The notes: generated from the sequence alone by a model not told the origin. 64,000 nt of DNA from Adhaeribacter soli (GCF_008727925.1 NZ_VTWT01000002.1:124001-188000); one strand, 5' to 3'; positions 7,468 to 17,286 are shown, counted from the stretch's first letter. Program-made: numbers and translations.

Positions 7468-10400
7468 ATGAAGAAAATTCTACGCTATGCCTTAAAACTC
7501 TTATTAGCCTTTCTCTTTCCGGGTTTATTACTGGCCCAGGAGAGCCCCGATTACAGCCTAAATCTGAATTCCGGCCGGTTTATTCCCCAAGAAAACAGCC
7601 GTAACCTTTCTTCCGATTCAGAAATATTCCGGAAAAGCCTGTTTGGGAACAAATATTACCTTACGCTGCAGTTTTACAAGCTGCCGAATCAGGAAGCCAG
7701 AAAGCAACTTACAGCCGCGGGCATCAGGTTAATCGAATACCTCCCTAATTTTGCATACACGGCAACCGTAAAAGAAAGCTTCGACCCTAAAAAGCTTGAA
7801 GGCTTTGGAATAAGAAGCGTGGTACAGCTAACCGCACAGCAGAAAACCGTGCCGGCTTTGCTGAAAGGTGAAGTTCCGGCCCACGCCAAACGCACAGCCG
7901 GCTACGCCGACGTAACCGTAACCACCTACGACCAACTTTCTGCTGGAGCCATTTCCAAAAACCTGAACAGACTGGGCGCAACCGTGCTGGAAGAAATGCC
8001 CATGTTCCGGACCTTTACCATCCGGGTACCGGAAAAGCAAATTAAGCCACTGATAGAACTGCCTTTCGTGCAGTGGGTGGAACCGATAGATGCCCCGAAC
8101 ACCCAGGAAAACCTGCTGGGCCGCTCCCTGCACCGGGTAACCGAACTGAACGACGGGGTACGCAACCTGAAAGGAACCGGCGTTAAGATCGGTATCTGGG
8201 ACGGCGGCGAAGTAAGCCCGCACATCGATTTCAGCCCAACGGCCAGCCGCCTGACCATGATGGAAACCAGTCAGCCGGAAAGCCATGCCACGCACGTAGC
8301 AGGCACTATTGCCGGTCGGGGCATCATTAACCCGAAAGCGCGGGGCATGGCTCCTAATGCACAAGTCTACTCCTATAATTACAATGGTTCGGTAACTACC
8401 GAAATGTTTAGTGCCATTCCGGCGGTTGGTTTAAACATCAGCAGCCATTCCTATGGCAGCACCCAAACCTGCGGGGTAACCGGGGCCGGCGTGGCCTACT
8501 CCACCACCAGCCGCAACACCGACATCAACCTGAATACCTATCCTACGCACCTGCATGTCCATTCGGCCGGCAATTCCCAAACGGCTTGTAGCGGCGGTTG
8601 GTCTACCATTACGGGCAGCGGGAAAACGGCCAAAAACAACATCCTGGTAGCCAACATTACCACCACCGAAACCATAAACAGCAGCAGCAGTTTCGGGCCT
8701 GTAGCCGATGGCCGGGTGAAACCGGAAATCAGCGCCCTGGGTACCAACGTATTATCTACCTACACGCCTCTGAATACCTACAGCACCATTTCCGGCACTT
8801 CCATGGCAACGCCGGGCGTTTCCGGAACATTGGCGTTATTGGTAGAACGGTACAAGCAACTGCATGCCGGTACCACTCCTATTTCTTCGCTTATAAAAGG
8901 AATGGTATGCAATACGGCCCACGATCTCGGCAATACCGGCCCAGACTACAAATTTGGTTTCGGCAGGATCAATGCCCTGGCGGCGGTAAAAACCCTGGAG
9001 CAGAACCGCTTCGTTATAAATACCATTACCACCGGCGCCACCAACAACCACAATATCACTATTCCGGCCGGGGTGGTAAAACTGAAAGTAATGCTTACCT
9101 GGAACGATCCGGCGGCCACTGCCAACGCCAATCCAGCCTTGGTAAACAATCTCGACCTTTCAGTTATAAACGGCGCAGCCACTACCCTTCCCTGGAAATT
9201 AAATCCCGCTAGTCCCGGCTCCGTGGCAACCCGCGGGGTAGACAATGTAAGCAACATCGAGCAGGTAACGTTAGACAATCCGGTAGCCGGAACCTATACC
9301 CTACGGGTGAACGGAACGGCCGTACCTAGCGGTGCCAATCAGCAGTATTCGCTTACCTGGGAAATTATGGAGCCTTCAATAGAAGTTACCTATCCGAACG
9401 GCAAGGAATCGTTCAGCCCGGGTTCTCAGGAAACCATTACCTGGAACAATGCCGGCGTTACCGGTACGCAAACCCTGCAATATTCCGTAAACAACGGCAC
9501 CACCTGGACCACGATCTCTTCAACAATTTCAGCTGCTACTACCCGCTATACCTGGACCGTGCCGTCCGGCTTAAATACGGCCACCGCTTTAATTAAAGTA
9601 TCCAGTGGCAGCTTAACCGATGTCAGCGACAGCAATTTCCGGATCCTGGGCACACCGGGCAGCTTAAGCGCTACTGCCGGGCCTTGCGCCGGTTCCCTGA
9701 ACTTCTCCTGGCCGTCCGTAACCAATGCCACCCACTACGCCCTGCTAAAACTTGATCCGGCAACCGGCCTCTGGGACACTTTAAACGCAAACATCTCCGG
9801 TACCACGTACGCCGCAACCGGTCTGCCGGTAAACAGCAGCCTGTGGTTTACCTTAGTAGCTAAAAACAACGCCACAAAAGCCATAAGCGATAGAGCACTC
9901 GCCATAAACCGGACAACTTCCGGAACCGGGAGCACACCTTTAGCCAATATTTCAGGGCCTGCCTCCGTTTGCGGAAATCAGACCACAACGTATTCGGTAG
10001 CTTCCATGGCTGGCATTTCTACTTATACTTGGTCGGTACCCGCGGGAGCAACCATTTTAAGCGGGCAGGGCAGCACTACCATTTCCGTAAATTTCACCCC
10101 TTCCAGTACCTCCGGATCGGTAACCGTTTTCGGAACGGCAAGTGGTTGCCAGACCTCTACCAGTTCCTTAACTGTAACGGTGGGCAATAACGTAGCTGCC
10201 CCGGTAAGCGGCGGCGATCAAACCAGTTGTACTTCTACCAGTTCCGCTTTAACCGCAACTGCCACGGTACCAACCGGCTTTACCGTAGTCTGGTACAATG
10301 CTGCCTCGGGCGGAACGGTGATCAGTAATCCGGTACTTAATGCCCCCGGAACAGTAACGTATTATGCCGCCAGCCGGAGCAGCAACGGCGCCTGCGAAAG

Positions 10401-11595
10401 CCAGGCCCGAACTCCCGTAACCCTTACCTTAAATACAACCACTCCTGCTATGGTTACAGCTTCCGGCCCTGTTACATTCTGCGCCGGCGGCTCGGTTACG
10501 CTAACCGCTAATGCCGGCAGCGCTTATTTATGGACCAACGGCGCAACCACCCAATCGATTACGGTAAATGCTTCGGGCTCATATTATGTAACCGTAACCC
10601 AGCCAAACGGCTGTTCCAGCACTTCTTCCCCGATGGCCGTGCAGGTAAATCCACTACCGGTGGCAAGCATTTCCGCCAGCGGCGCTACCACTATTTGCCA
10701 GGGAGAAACGATAACGCTTACGGCCAGTACCGGCGACACCTACTTATGGAGCACCGGCGCCACTACCCAATCGATTACGGTTACGCAAGGAGGCTCCTAT
10801 TCAGTAACGGTAAACCAGGCTACCGGCTGTAGCAATACTTCTACTCCGGTGGTGGTTCAGGTAGAAGCAATTCCGTTAGCTGAAATTACGGCAAACGGAG
10901 CTACTGCATTCTGTGAAGGCGGCAAGGTTACGTTAACAGCTTCGCCTGGGAACACATACCGCTGGAGCACCGGCGAAACGTCTCAGGCCATTTCCGTAGA
11001 CCGGACCGGAGCCTACTCGGTAACGGTAACTTCCGCGGCAGGCTGTTCAAAAACGTCAAACCCGGTGTCGGTAAATGTATCGCCAATTCCAACTGTAGCG
11101 CTGGTAGCTGAGCAAAACACCAGCCTGTTGCCAGGAGAGCGCACTACCTTAAAGGCAAGCGCCAACGGAACCGGAACCTTTACCTGGCTTAAGAACGGGA
11201 CAATCGTAGCAAACGCAACGGCCAATACCTTACCTGTTTCAATTGATGAGCTGGGGGAATATTCTGTAAAGTTTACCAGTCAGGAAAGCTGCAGTGCTAC
11301 CTCCAACAAAATCGCCATTCAGGCAGCCGCCAGCAATGATCTTTTCCTTTACCCGAACCCGAATAAAGGCCAGTTCCAGATCCGCTACTATTCCGAGCCC
11401 GGTATTGTCAGCAGCACCGCGGTACTGATCTACGACTCAAAAGGCGCCCGAGTGGCTTCGGCCAATTACACCGTAAAAGTTGCGTACGACCGTCTGAAAG
11501 TAGACATGCGAAACGAAGGCAGCGGCATTTACTACGTGGTGCTTCAGCAGGAAAACGGCAAGAAATTAGCTTCCGGCCGGGTGGTAGTACTATAA
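7468..11595 (+). CDS. Large secreted S8 serine protease with Ig-like repeats and T9SS sorting domain
   Basis: 1375 residues. The signal peptide ends LLLAQ. Propeptide and S8 domain match the protease at 3863 almost residue for residue, with Asp245, His273 (here SHATHVAG, lacking the usual HGTH) and Ser445. After the shared Ig/Fn3 part, about 450 extra residues hold a PKD/Ig-like domain with cysteines (about 830-910), another at 910-990, and three to four tandem Ig-like repeats of about 80 residues, each carrying L(T)ASxGxTYxWSTGxTTQSI and SYSVTVxxxxGCS. It ends in a T9SS type A sorting domain (LYPNPNKGQF to VVVL). The tandem repeats probably space the enzyme from the surface or bind polymers. 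The two genes are best read as a tandem duplication in which this copy gained repeats. Confidence 0.95.
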   Translation: MKKILRYALKLLLAFLFPGLLLAQESPDYSLNLNSGRFIPQENSRNLSSDSEIFRKSLFGNKYYLTLQFYKLPNQEARKQLTAAGIRLIEYLPNFAYTATVKESFDPKKLEGFGIRSVVQLTAQQKTVPALLKGEVPAHAKRTAGYADVTVTTYDQLSAGAISKNLNRLGATVLEEMPMFRTFTIRVPEKQIKPLIELPFVQWVEPIDAPNTQENLLGRSLHRVTELNDGVRNLKGTGVKIGIWDGGEVSPHIDFSPTASRLTMMETSQPESHATHVAGTIAGRGIINPKARGMAPNAQVYSYNYNGSVTTEMFSAIPAVGLNISSHSYGSTQTCGVTGAGVAYSTTSRNTDINLNTYPTHLHVHSAGNSQTACSGGWSTITGSGKTAKNNILVANITTTETINSSSSFGPVADGRVKPEISALGTNVLSTYTPLNTYSTISGTSMATPGVSGTLALLVERYKQLHAGTTPISSLIKGMVCNTAHDLGNTGPDYKFGFGRINALAAVKTLEQNRFVINTITTGATNNHNITIPAGVVKLKVMLTWNDPAATANANPALVNNLDLSVINGAATTLPWKLNPASPGSVATRGVDNVSNIEQVTLDNPVAGTYTLRVNGTAVPSGANQQYSLTWEIMEPSIEVTYPNGKESFSPGSQETITWNNAGVTGTQTLQYSVNNGTTWTTISSTISAATTRYTWTVPSGLNTATALIKVSSGSLTDVSDSNFRILGTPGSLSATAGPCAGSLNFSWPSVTNATHYALLKLDPATGLWDTLNANISGTTYAATGLPVNSSLWFTLVAKNNATKAISDRALAINRTTSGTGSTPLANISGPASVCGNQTTTYSVASMAGISTYTWSVPAGATILSGQGSTTISVNFTPSSTSGSVTVFGTASGCQTSTSSLTVTVGNNVAAPVSGGDQTSCTSTSSALTATATVPTGFTVVWYNAASGGTVISNPVLNAPGTVTYYAASRSSNGACESQARTPVTLTLNTTTPAMVTASGPVTFCAGGSVTLTANAGSAYLWTNGATTQSITVNASGSYYVTVTQPNGCSSTSSPMAVQVNPLPVASISASGATTICQGETITLTASTGDTYLWSTGATTQSITVTQGGSYSVTVNQATGCSNTSTPVVVQVEAIPLAEITANGATAFCEGGKVTLTASPGNTYRWSTGETSQAISVDRTGAYSVTVTSAAGCSKTSNPVSVNVSPIPTVALVAEQNTSLLPGERTTLKASANGTGTFTWLKNGTIVANATANTLPVSIDELGEYSVKFTSQESCSATSNKIAIQAAASNDLFLYPNPNKGQFQIRYYSEPGIVSSTAVLIYDSKGARVASANYTVKVAYDRLKVDMRNEGSGIYYVVLQQENGKKLASGRVVVL

Positions 11596-11619
11596 ATTCA
11601 CCATATTGTTTTTACACGG

Positions 11620-11659
11620 GCAATGCTTCTTCTGTTTAGGGGAAGCATTGCTTTTTTTT
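11620..11659 (+). terminator. Terminator after the second S8 protease
   Basis: Stem gcaatgcttc/gaagcattgc followed by eight T. Confidence 0.8.
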
Positions 11660-11689
11660 AAGGCGAAGGAACATCATTTCCTACTTTCC

Positions 11690-11886
11690 CTGGCGCAAGT
11701 GTTAAGCGTAAGCGTCACTTGGGCCCAATAGACAGAAGCCAGTCTCCAGACTGGCGTGTTAGAAAAGCCAAAATCACATATTCTGAAAAAGCAACTGAAT
11801 TAGCCACTTAGATGGGGCACGGAAGTCTGGAGACTTTCTCCTGTTCGTCAGGCCCAAGTGGCGCTTACGCTTAACACTTGCGCCAG
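11690..11886. repeat. REP/BIME-like element, copy 1
   Basis: The 36-base left arm (11690-11725) and right arm (11851-11886) are inverted with one mismatch. Each arm folds alone (aagtg...cactt around gcgtaagc). Inside lie two further hairpins with inverted wording, agtctccagact and agtctggagact. Copies 2 and 3 are at 39714-39883 and 54061-54268. No transposase is nearby. Confidence 0.85.
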
Positions 11887-12093
11887 AAAACTTAGAAGTC
11901 TCCGAATTAAGAAACCAAGAATCACATATTCAAAAAAGCCCTCCCCTGTTTTTAGCTGTTGGGTGGGGTCATAAAACCGCTATAAAATCCTTCCCTCCTG
12001 AAAAATAAAACGGTAGGTTTTGGAGTTAAAAAGCTAAAAGGCTACAAAGCACCCTGAATTACCGTATAAGGTTAATGGGACCAGGTTCCTGAT
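11887..12093. other. Gene-free stretch between BIME copy 1 and msrB
   Basis: Contains the fragment ccctcccctgttttta...ggtggggtcata (11939-11972), the same wording that flanks BIME copy 2 (39.6 and 39.9 kb). It also contains the short word aaaacggtaggtttt (12007-12021). No clear promoter for msrB was recognised. Confidence 0.5.
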
Positions 12094-12669
12094 ATGAAAA
12101 AGTTATTCTTCCGGGTTATCTTCGCGGCGGCGCTTTTAAGCTGCCGGCAGCAACCCACCCTTAAACCTTCAAGTACCATGAATACCGAAAATACCGATAA
12201 ACAAACCACCAGTGCTGAACACGCCGGGAATCCTTATTACTCCCGCACCGATATTGCCAAATTGAACGTACCGGACGAGGAATGGAAGAAAATTCTGCCG
12301 GCAGACGTGTACTCGGTTGCCCGTCAGGCGGGTACCGAACGGGCCTTTACCGGTAAATACTGGAACACCGAAGGCCTGGGAAATTACTATTGCGCGGTGT
12401 GCGGAAACAAACTTTTCCGGGCCGACCAGAAATTTGCCAGTTCCTGCGGGTGGCCGAGCTTTTTTGAACCATCCCGGAAAGATGCCGTGGCATACCACAA
12501 AGACCAAAGCCATGGTATGAGCCGCATAGAGGTAACCTGCGGCCGCTGCGGTTCGCACCTGGGCCACGTTTTCGACGACGGTCCGAAGCCAACCGGTTTG
12601 CGCTACTGCATGAATTCCATTGTGCTGGATTTTGAGCCGGACAATGCACTTAATCCGGAAAAACCGTAA
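12094..12669 (+). CDS. msrB: Peptide-methionine (R)-S-oxide reductase MsrB, lipoprotein form
   Basis: 191 residues. The N-terminus is a lipoprotein signal with lipobox LLSC (Cys16), then a Thr/Ser-rich linker to about residue 50, then the MsrB domain. CAVC and CGRC are the two zinc CxxC pairs; SCGWPSFFEP and RYCMNS (catalytic Cys near the end) are diagnostic. It reduces methionine-R-sulfoxide in damaged proteins. The lipobox places it in the envelope, repairing exported proteins, unlike the cytoplasmic MsrB of E. coli. How it receives electrons there is not shown: no MsrA or thioredoxin-like gene is adjacent. Confidence 0.95.
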   Translation: MKKLFFRVIFAAALLSCRQQPTLKPSSTMNTENTDKQTTSAEHAGNPYYSRTDIAKLNVPDEEWKKILPADVYSVARQAGTERAFTGKYWNTEGLGNYYCAVCGNKLFRADQKFASSCGWPSFFEPSRKDAVAYHKDQSHGMSRIEVTCGRCGSHLGHVFDDGPKPTGLRYCMNSIVLDFEPDNALNPEKP

Positions 12670-12674
12670 TTTTG
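12667..12674 (+). promoter_or_regulatory. Putative -7 box (TAATTTTG) for the large envelope protein
   Basis: A perfect TAnnTTTG match overlapping the msrB stop codon, about 120 bases before the next start. A weak hairpin (aaaaggga...tcccttttattttg) lies at 12698-12731. Confidence 0.4.
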
Positions 12675-12792
12675 TATCTGAAAATCAGTTGATAATAGAA
12701 AAAGGGAGCCTGAACGTTCCCTTTTATTTTGTTAAGAAAAAAATGGCCGGCAAACGCGAAAGGTTATGCATGTTGGCGCCTCCATTTCAAGT

Positions 12793-14937
12793 ATGTTCCG
12801 AGTTTTATCTTTTTTATTGCTGCTTGCAGTGGTGTTGCCGGCAGCACCTGTTTTTTCTCAGAATCCTGTATCCGGCGCTTTTCGTGAGGTGGTGCTCCAC
12901 CTCGATACCGCTTCCTACAGCTTAAGCAAAAATGCCGTTTTGTTCAACGGTGAAACCCAGCTGGCTTTTCCGTATCAGTCCGAAACCCAGGTAGCCGAAG
13001 TAAACCTTTACCCCAGTTTTTCAGCCCGAAACCATACCGTTACCCTGGCCCGTTCCGCCGATTTCGAGCAGATGGATTCGGTGGTGAACATCAACGATCA
13101 GTATTACCGGGTTAAAGTAAAATTCCGCAACCTGACCGGTTCCCAGTTCCTGAACTTCACGTTTGCGGTAAAGGATTCGGCCTCGGCGCCGCGCCTGGAA
13201 GTGGTGAAACTTTTCCCCTATACCCGTACTTCCGTAAAGCTATTTCAGGAAGACAACGAGCTTTTTGTGGGCGAAGAAAAAATCCTGGAACTCACTACCG
13301 ACAATATCCGGAACGTAAAGCGCCCCCTCGATTGGGTAAAAGGCGAAGGCATAGATTACCGCTTATCGGAACAGAACGGTATTTTACGGCTGCACGTAAT
13401 GCCGACCCAACTGGGTACCCGCACCCTGAAAGTACGCCTGCAAAGCAACAAACCTTCGCTCGACAAAAACGGAAAGCCAACCTACGATCTTCCCACCCTC
13501 GAAAAAACCTTTATGGTAAAAGGCAGCCGGCTCCGTTTTCTGGCGCTGGATAAAAAAGAATTTATTTACGACGAAACCTCCCGCACCAAAGGCATAGAAG
13601 TACTGGTAGAAAACAACTGGAACCTTACTTTGCAGAAAACTTACCGGATAGAAGACCAGGAAGCGCCCGGCGGCGTGCTGATCGGCGAGCTGTTTACCCG
13701 CAATTCGGTGGCCAACAATAAAGTGTTGTGCTGGCTCCGGGTGTTTAATTACCACCGAATTTCCGAAGGGTATCTGTACCTGAAAGACGGCGACCAGGCC
13801 CGCTTCATTACCAATTTTGCCATTCTGCCGAAAAGCGCCGTGAAAGCGGTTTCCATTATGCACGAAGGTGGCGACTGGACTTCGAATTTAACCGTAAATC
13901 CGGGCGAGGTTATTAACTTAAAAATTGAGGGCGAAGGTCTGAGCAAAGCCCGTTTCCGCTTCGACGACCTGACAGATATTACCACCGATTCTACCCTCCG
14001 CACCGACGAAGCGGTGGTTTATAAATTGCGGGTGCCGGTAAATATCAGCCGGCGGAAGATCGGGATCTACAACCGCGCGGCCAGCACGGGCCACTTCCTG
14101 ACCGTGAAAGAATACCAGCGCCCCCGCAACTTCGATTTTGTGTACATTAATTATGGCGCCAAACCGCAGAAAGTATCGGGCATTGTAGATGGGCCTATTT
14201 TGTATGACCACGTGGTGAAAGACATCGTGTTCACGTTCCAGCCGAACGTTATCGAAAACGAGAAAAAACTCTACGGCAAGCAGTACCTCGACATTGACGT
14301 ACGGGTAACCAACAGCCGCAACGAACTCATCGACCAGCGCACCATCGAGAACATTGTGATCTGCCCCGGCGATAATTCCCCGCGCGCTGCCTTTGTGAAC
14401 GACCGCGAATGCACCTACGGCGAGATCAGCCTGAACAACTTCCTGGGCCGCAAAACCTACGACCTGAGCGAATGGAACCGCATTGAGATCACCATCCGGC
14501 ACGACAAAGACAAATACGGTTCCGAAGGCCAGAGCAAAAAAATAGACATTCTGCTACGCCGCCGCGTGAAGTTCGATACAGAAGTTTCGTTCCCGGCCGG
14601 TTTGCTCGTAAAGCACCAGAACTCGGACGGCTACGGCAACTTAGGGGGTATCAGCATGGCCATGATCGCGCAATTCAGCTTTTACCACCCTGAAAAAATT
14701 AACCGTTTCCGGCCTTACAAGATCGGCGCCGGCTTCCTGGCGCTCAATGCCTTCAACTTCAGCAACAGCGCCAACGTGCAGCGGGACCTGGGCGCCGTAA
14801 TCATCGGTTCCCTCTACCCTACCACCCGCGAAACAAAACTCAGTTTTCCGCTTTACCTGGGCGGTGGCTATTTTATTTCCAAGAAAACCGATCCGTGGTT
14901 CTATTTCCTCGGGCCGGGCATTCAGGTCAGGTTTTAA
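12793..14937 (+). CDS. Large secreted/outer-membrane protein of unknown function
   Basis: I do not recognise a named family. From the Met at 12793 the protein is about 714 residues with a signal peptide (FRVLSFLLLLAVVLPAAPVFSQ); an in-frame ATG at 12766 would add nine residues. The body looks like several beta-rich Ig-like segments of 80-100 residues. The last about 130 residues (SMAMIAQFSFYHPEK to GPGIQVRF) alternate hydrophobic and polar residues and end in an aromatic (F), as outer-membrane barrels do. A periplasmic or surface structural protein ending in a barrel is therefore inferred. It is alone, with no operon partner. Confidence 0.6.
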   Translation: MFRVLSFLLLLAVVLPAAPVFSQNPVSGAFREVVLHLDTASYSLSKNAVLFNGETQLAFPYQSETQVAEVNLYPSFSARNHTVTLARSADFEQMDSVVNINDQYYRVKVKFRNLTGSQFLNFTFAVKDSASAPRLEVVKLFPYTRTSVKLFQEDNELFVGEEKILELTTDNIRNVKRPLDWVKGEGIDYRLSEQNGILRLHVMPTQLGTRTLKVRLQSNKPSLDKNGKPTYDLPTLEKTFMVKGSRLRFLALDKKEFIYDETSRTKGIEVLVENNWNLTLQKTYRIEDQEAPGGVLIGELFTRNSVANNKVLCWLRVFNYHRISEGYLYLKDGDQARFITNFAILPKSAVKAVSIMHEGGDWTSNLTVNPGEVINLKIEGEGLSKARFRFDDLTDITTDSTLRTDEAVVYKLRVPVNISRRKIGIYNRAASTGHFLTVKEYQRPRNFDFVYINYGAKPQKVSGIVDGPILYDHVVKDIVFTFQPNVIENEKKLYGKQYLDIDVRVTNSRNELIDQRTIENIVICPGDNSPRAAFVNDRECTYGEISLNNFLGRKTYDLSEWNRIEITIRHDKDKYGSEGQSKKIDILLRRRVKFDTEVSFPAGLLVKHQNSDGYGNLGGISMAMIAQFSFYHPEKINRFRPYKIGAGFLALNAFNFSNSANVQRDLGAVIIGSLYPTTRETKLSFPLYLGGGYFISKKTDPWFYFLGPGIQVRF

Positions 14938-14970
14938 GCATTTACAGGCGAAGAACAAAGCAGCAAGAAT

Positions 14971-15132
14971 AAGCTGAATTATTGCGTCATTCTGAGCTTG
15001 TCGAAGAAACTTATGAAAATTACAATGACAAAGCGAGCGTAGCAAGATTTGGCTTATTTTTTAATTCTAAATATGCAGCTCCATAAGTTCCCTCGGCTTA
15101 CGCTCGGGATGACGCAATAATGTAGTCAAGCT
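14971..15132. repeat. Imperfect inverted repeat with gcgtcattctgagc / gctcgggatgacgc arms
   Basis: The arms at 14971-15015 and 15082-15132 pair over attattgcgtcat and gaaacttatg with mismatches between. Related wording occurs at 21641-21802. This is a dispersed intergenic element, and the 14938-15254 gap holds no gene. Confidence 0.6.
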
Positions 15133-15254
15133 TAGCGTAAAGGCTAAAGGCAAAGACGTAGAATAACTAACCAGCCCGCCGGCAAAAAAACTAAATTCCA
15201 CTCGCTGGCTGCTGTTCCTTTTATCGCGTAGAAAGCTAAAAAACGCTATCGAAA

Positions 15255-15641
15255 ATGCCGCAAAACCCGGAAAAGAACAAGCAAAACGCCCTGGCTTTCT
15301 ATGACCTGATGTTCAACCAATGCAAACCGGCGGAAGCAGTAGAAAAATACGTGGGCGCCGAATATATACAGCATAACCCGCATGTAGGCGACGGCAAAGC
15401 CGCTTTTATTCAATATTTCGAACGCATGGCCAGGAAATATCCCGGCAAGAAAGTGGAATTTAAACGGGCCATTGCCGAAAACGAGCTGGTGGTACTGCAT
15501 TGTTTCCAGACCTGGCCCGGCGATAAAGATTATGCCGGCATGGATATTTTCCGCTTCGATGAAAACGGTAAAATTGTGGAGCATTGGGATGTGCTGCAGG
15601 TAATCCCCGAAACGTCGGAGAACGGCAACTCGATGTTTTAA
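15255..15641 (+). CDS. SnoaL-like / NTF2-fold protein
   Basis: 128 residues with the SnoaL-like pattern: [23 protein letters not shown], then [19 protein letters not shown], then [19 protein letters not shown]. This fits the predicted SnoaL-like aldol-condensation group (COG4922). The NTF2 fold forms a cone-shaped pocket, and members bind or convert small hydrophobic molecules, but the substrate is unknown here. No signal peptide. It is convergent with the alpha/beta hydrolase gene, with 8 bases between the two stops. Confidence 0.85.
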   Translation: MPQNPEKNKQNALAFYDLMFNQCKPAEAVEKYVGAEYIQHNPHVGDGKAAFIQYFERMARKYPGKKVEFKRAIAENELVVLHCFQTWPGDKDYAGMDIFRFDENGKIVEHWDVLQVIPETSENGNSMF

Positions 15642-15649
15642 ATGAGAAT

Positions 15650-16495
15650 TTACGCCAACAGAAAATTGGTAACGGCTTCCGCTATTTGCCGGGCTCCGGG
15701 GCCGTAGAGCATGATCTGGTGGTTTCCGGCTACTGCTTCGTAGCGGCAATCGGGCATCTGACGGGCTGTTTCAAGGGCATTTTCGGGAGGTAAGAGCGGG
15801 GCATTGAGGGTGTAAGGTTCGGTAGCGTTCAGCAAAAGAGCTGGTTTAGTTTGTTTGCTGAGGTAAACGGGCCAGGGCTCTTTCAGTACGTTTAGCACGG
15901 CCAGTCGGATATGCCGGGGATTGCTCCGGGGCTTTACTTTTCCGCCGGAAAGTTCCTGCACATCGGCCTGGTAATAGCTCCGCATGGTTTCTTCCCAGAA
16001 CGTATTGTATGGCGCTTGTTTTACGCTTTCCAGGTAAGCCTGAAAGGAAGGGAAGGTTTTGCCTAACCTGCTCATGGCCGGCTGCAGCATTTCCCGCGTG
16101 TTGGGATGCATCCGCGCGGCCGCATCTATGAGCACCAGCCGCTTGATCCTTTCCGGGAAAAAACGGCCCAGGTAAATACTGAGCAAACCGCCGAAAGAAT
16201 GTCCGCCCATAAATACGCTTTTCAGCTGCAGGTGGTCCAGCAGGCCAATAATATCTTTGGCGTGTTTGTGCATGGAATACCCCCAGATCGGCTTATCGCT
16301 TAAGCCCCGGCCCCGTAGATCGACGGTAATTACCCGGAACTGCGCTGCTAAACCGGCTGCCAGCAACCCTTCGAACGCGCGGGCATTGGCCGTTAAACCG
16401 TGCAGCAGAACCAGCTCCGGCCCGTTTCCGCCATAGTCGAGGTAATGCAGCCGGATGCCGTTCGTTTTTACAAAATTGGAAACTGGTTCTTGCAT
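15650..16495 (-). CDS. Alpha/beta hydrolase
   Basis: 281 residues with LVLLHGLTANA (oxyanion loop), GHSFGG (nucleophile Ser, about residue 109) and a C-terminal AGNHQIM with the catalytic His. It belongs to the broad epoxide-hydrolase/haloperoxidase-like group. It starts 17 bases after the 3-hydroxybutyrate dehydrogenase gene on the same strand, so the two are probably co-transcribed. It might hydrolyse a hydroxybutyryl ester or thioester, but that is inference from position only. Cytoplasmic. Confidence 0.85.
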   Translation of the reverse strand: MQEPVSNFVKTNGIRLHYLDYGGNGPELVLLHGLTANARAFEGLLAAGLAAQFRVITVDLRGRGLSDKPIWGYSMHKHAKDIIGLLDHLQLKSVFMGGHSFGGLLSIYLGRFFPERIKRLVLIDAAARMHPNTREMLQPAMSRLGKTFPSFQAYLESVKQAPYNTFWEETMRSYYQADVQELSGGKVKPRSNPRHIRLAVLNVLKEPWPVYLSKQTKPALLLNATEPYTLNAPLLPPENALETARQMPDCRYEAVAGNHQIMLYGPGARQIAEAVTNFLLA

Positions 16496-16512
16496 GAAGG
16501 CAGTTTTAGGAA

Positions 16513-17286
16513 TTATTGCGCCGACCAGCCGCCGTCTACCGGCAGGGCCGCGCCGGTTAAGGTGGTGGCATTTTCGGAGGCCAGAAACAAGGCTAATTCG
16601 GCAATCGTGGAAACCGGCACAAAATCCTTTACCGCCTGCTTGGCCAGAATTACTTTTTTCACGACTTCATTTTCCGGCAGGTTATGCGCTTTGGCCTGAT
16701 CGGCGATCTGTTTTTCTACCAGGGGCGTTTTTACGTAACCCGGACAGATGGCGTTGGCCGTAATATTATAGGGCGCTCCTTCCAGGGCGGCAGTTTTGGT
16801 AAAGCCCACAATACCGTGTTTGGCGGCCACGTAAGCGCTTTTAAATTCCGAAGCAAACAAGCCATGCGCCGAAGCAATGTTTATGATGCGGCCGAACTTC
16901 TGCGCCTTCATGTTCGGCCAGACGGCTTTGGTCAGGTGAAAGGCGGCTGTCAGGTTTATGCCGATAATGGCATTCCATTTTTCCTCCGGAAAATCTTCGA
17001 TCGCGGCCACATGCTGAATACCGGCGTTATTGATCAGCACATCGATACTCCCGAACTTTTCGGTTCCCTGGGCTACCATTTCGCGAAGCGCTTCGGGTTG
17101 CAACATATTGGCCCCGGAAAAGAGAAAATCTACCTGGTGCTGCCCGGCAACTTTTCGGGCTATTTCACTACCATTTTCTTCCAGGCCGTTGAAGATAATA
17201 TTATAGCCTTTGGCGGCAAACGCTTCGGCAATGCCCAGGCCAATGCCGCTGGTGCTGCCGGTAATCAATGCTATTTTATGCTTCAT
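16513..17286 (-). CDS. 3-hydroxybutyrate dehydrogenase (SDR family)
   Basis: 257 residues. The SDR Rossmann motif TGSTSGIG, NNAG, catalytic Ser (IASAHG) and YVAAK (Tyr and Lys) are present. The specific pattern NIASAHGLFASEFKSAYVAAKHG and NAICPGYVKTPLVEKQI matches D-3-hydroxybutyrate dehydrogenases (BdhA/HbdH type), which interconvert 3-hydroxybutyrate and acetoacetate with NAD. First gene of a likely two-gene unit with the alpha/beta hydrolase. No PHB synthase is visible in the window. Family membership is certain; substrate is well supported by the motifs. Confidence 0.88.
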   Translation of the reverse strand: MKHKIALITGSTSGIGLGIAEAFAAKGYNIIFNGLEENGSEIARKVAGQHQVDFLFSGANMLQPEALREMVAQGTEKFGSIDVLINNAGIQHVAAIEDFPEEKWNAIIGINLTAAFHLTKAVWPNMKAQKFGRIINIASAHGLFASEFKSAYVAAKHGIVGFTKTAALEGAPYNITANAICPGYVKTPLVEKQIADQAKAHNLPENEVVKKVILAKQAVKDFVPVSTIAELALFLASENATTLTGAALPVDGGWSAQ

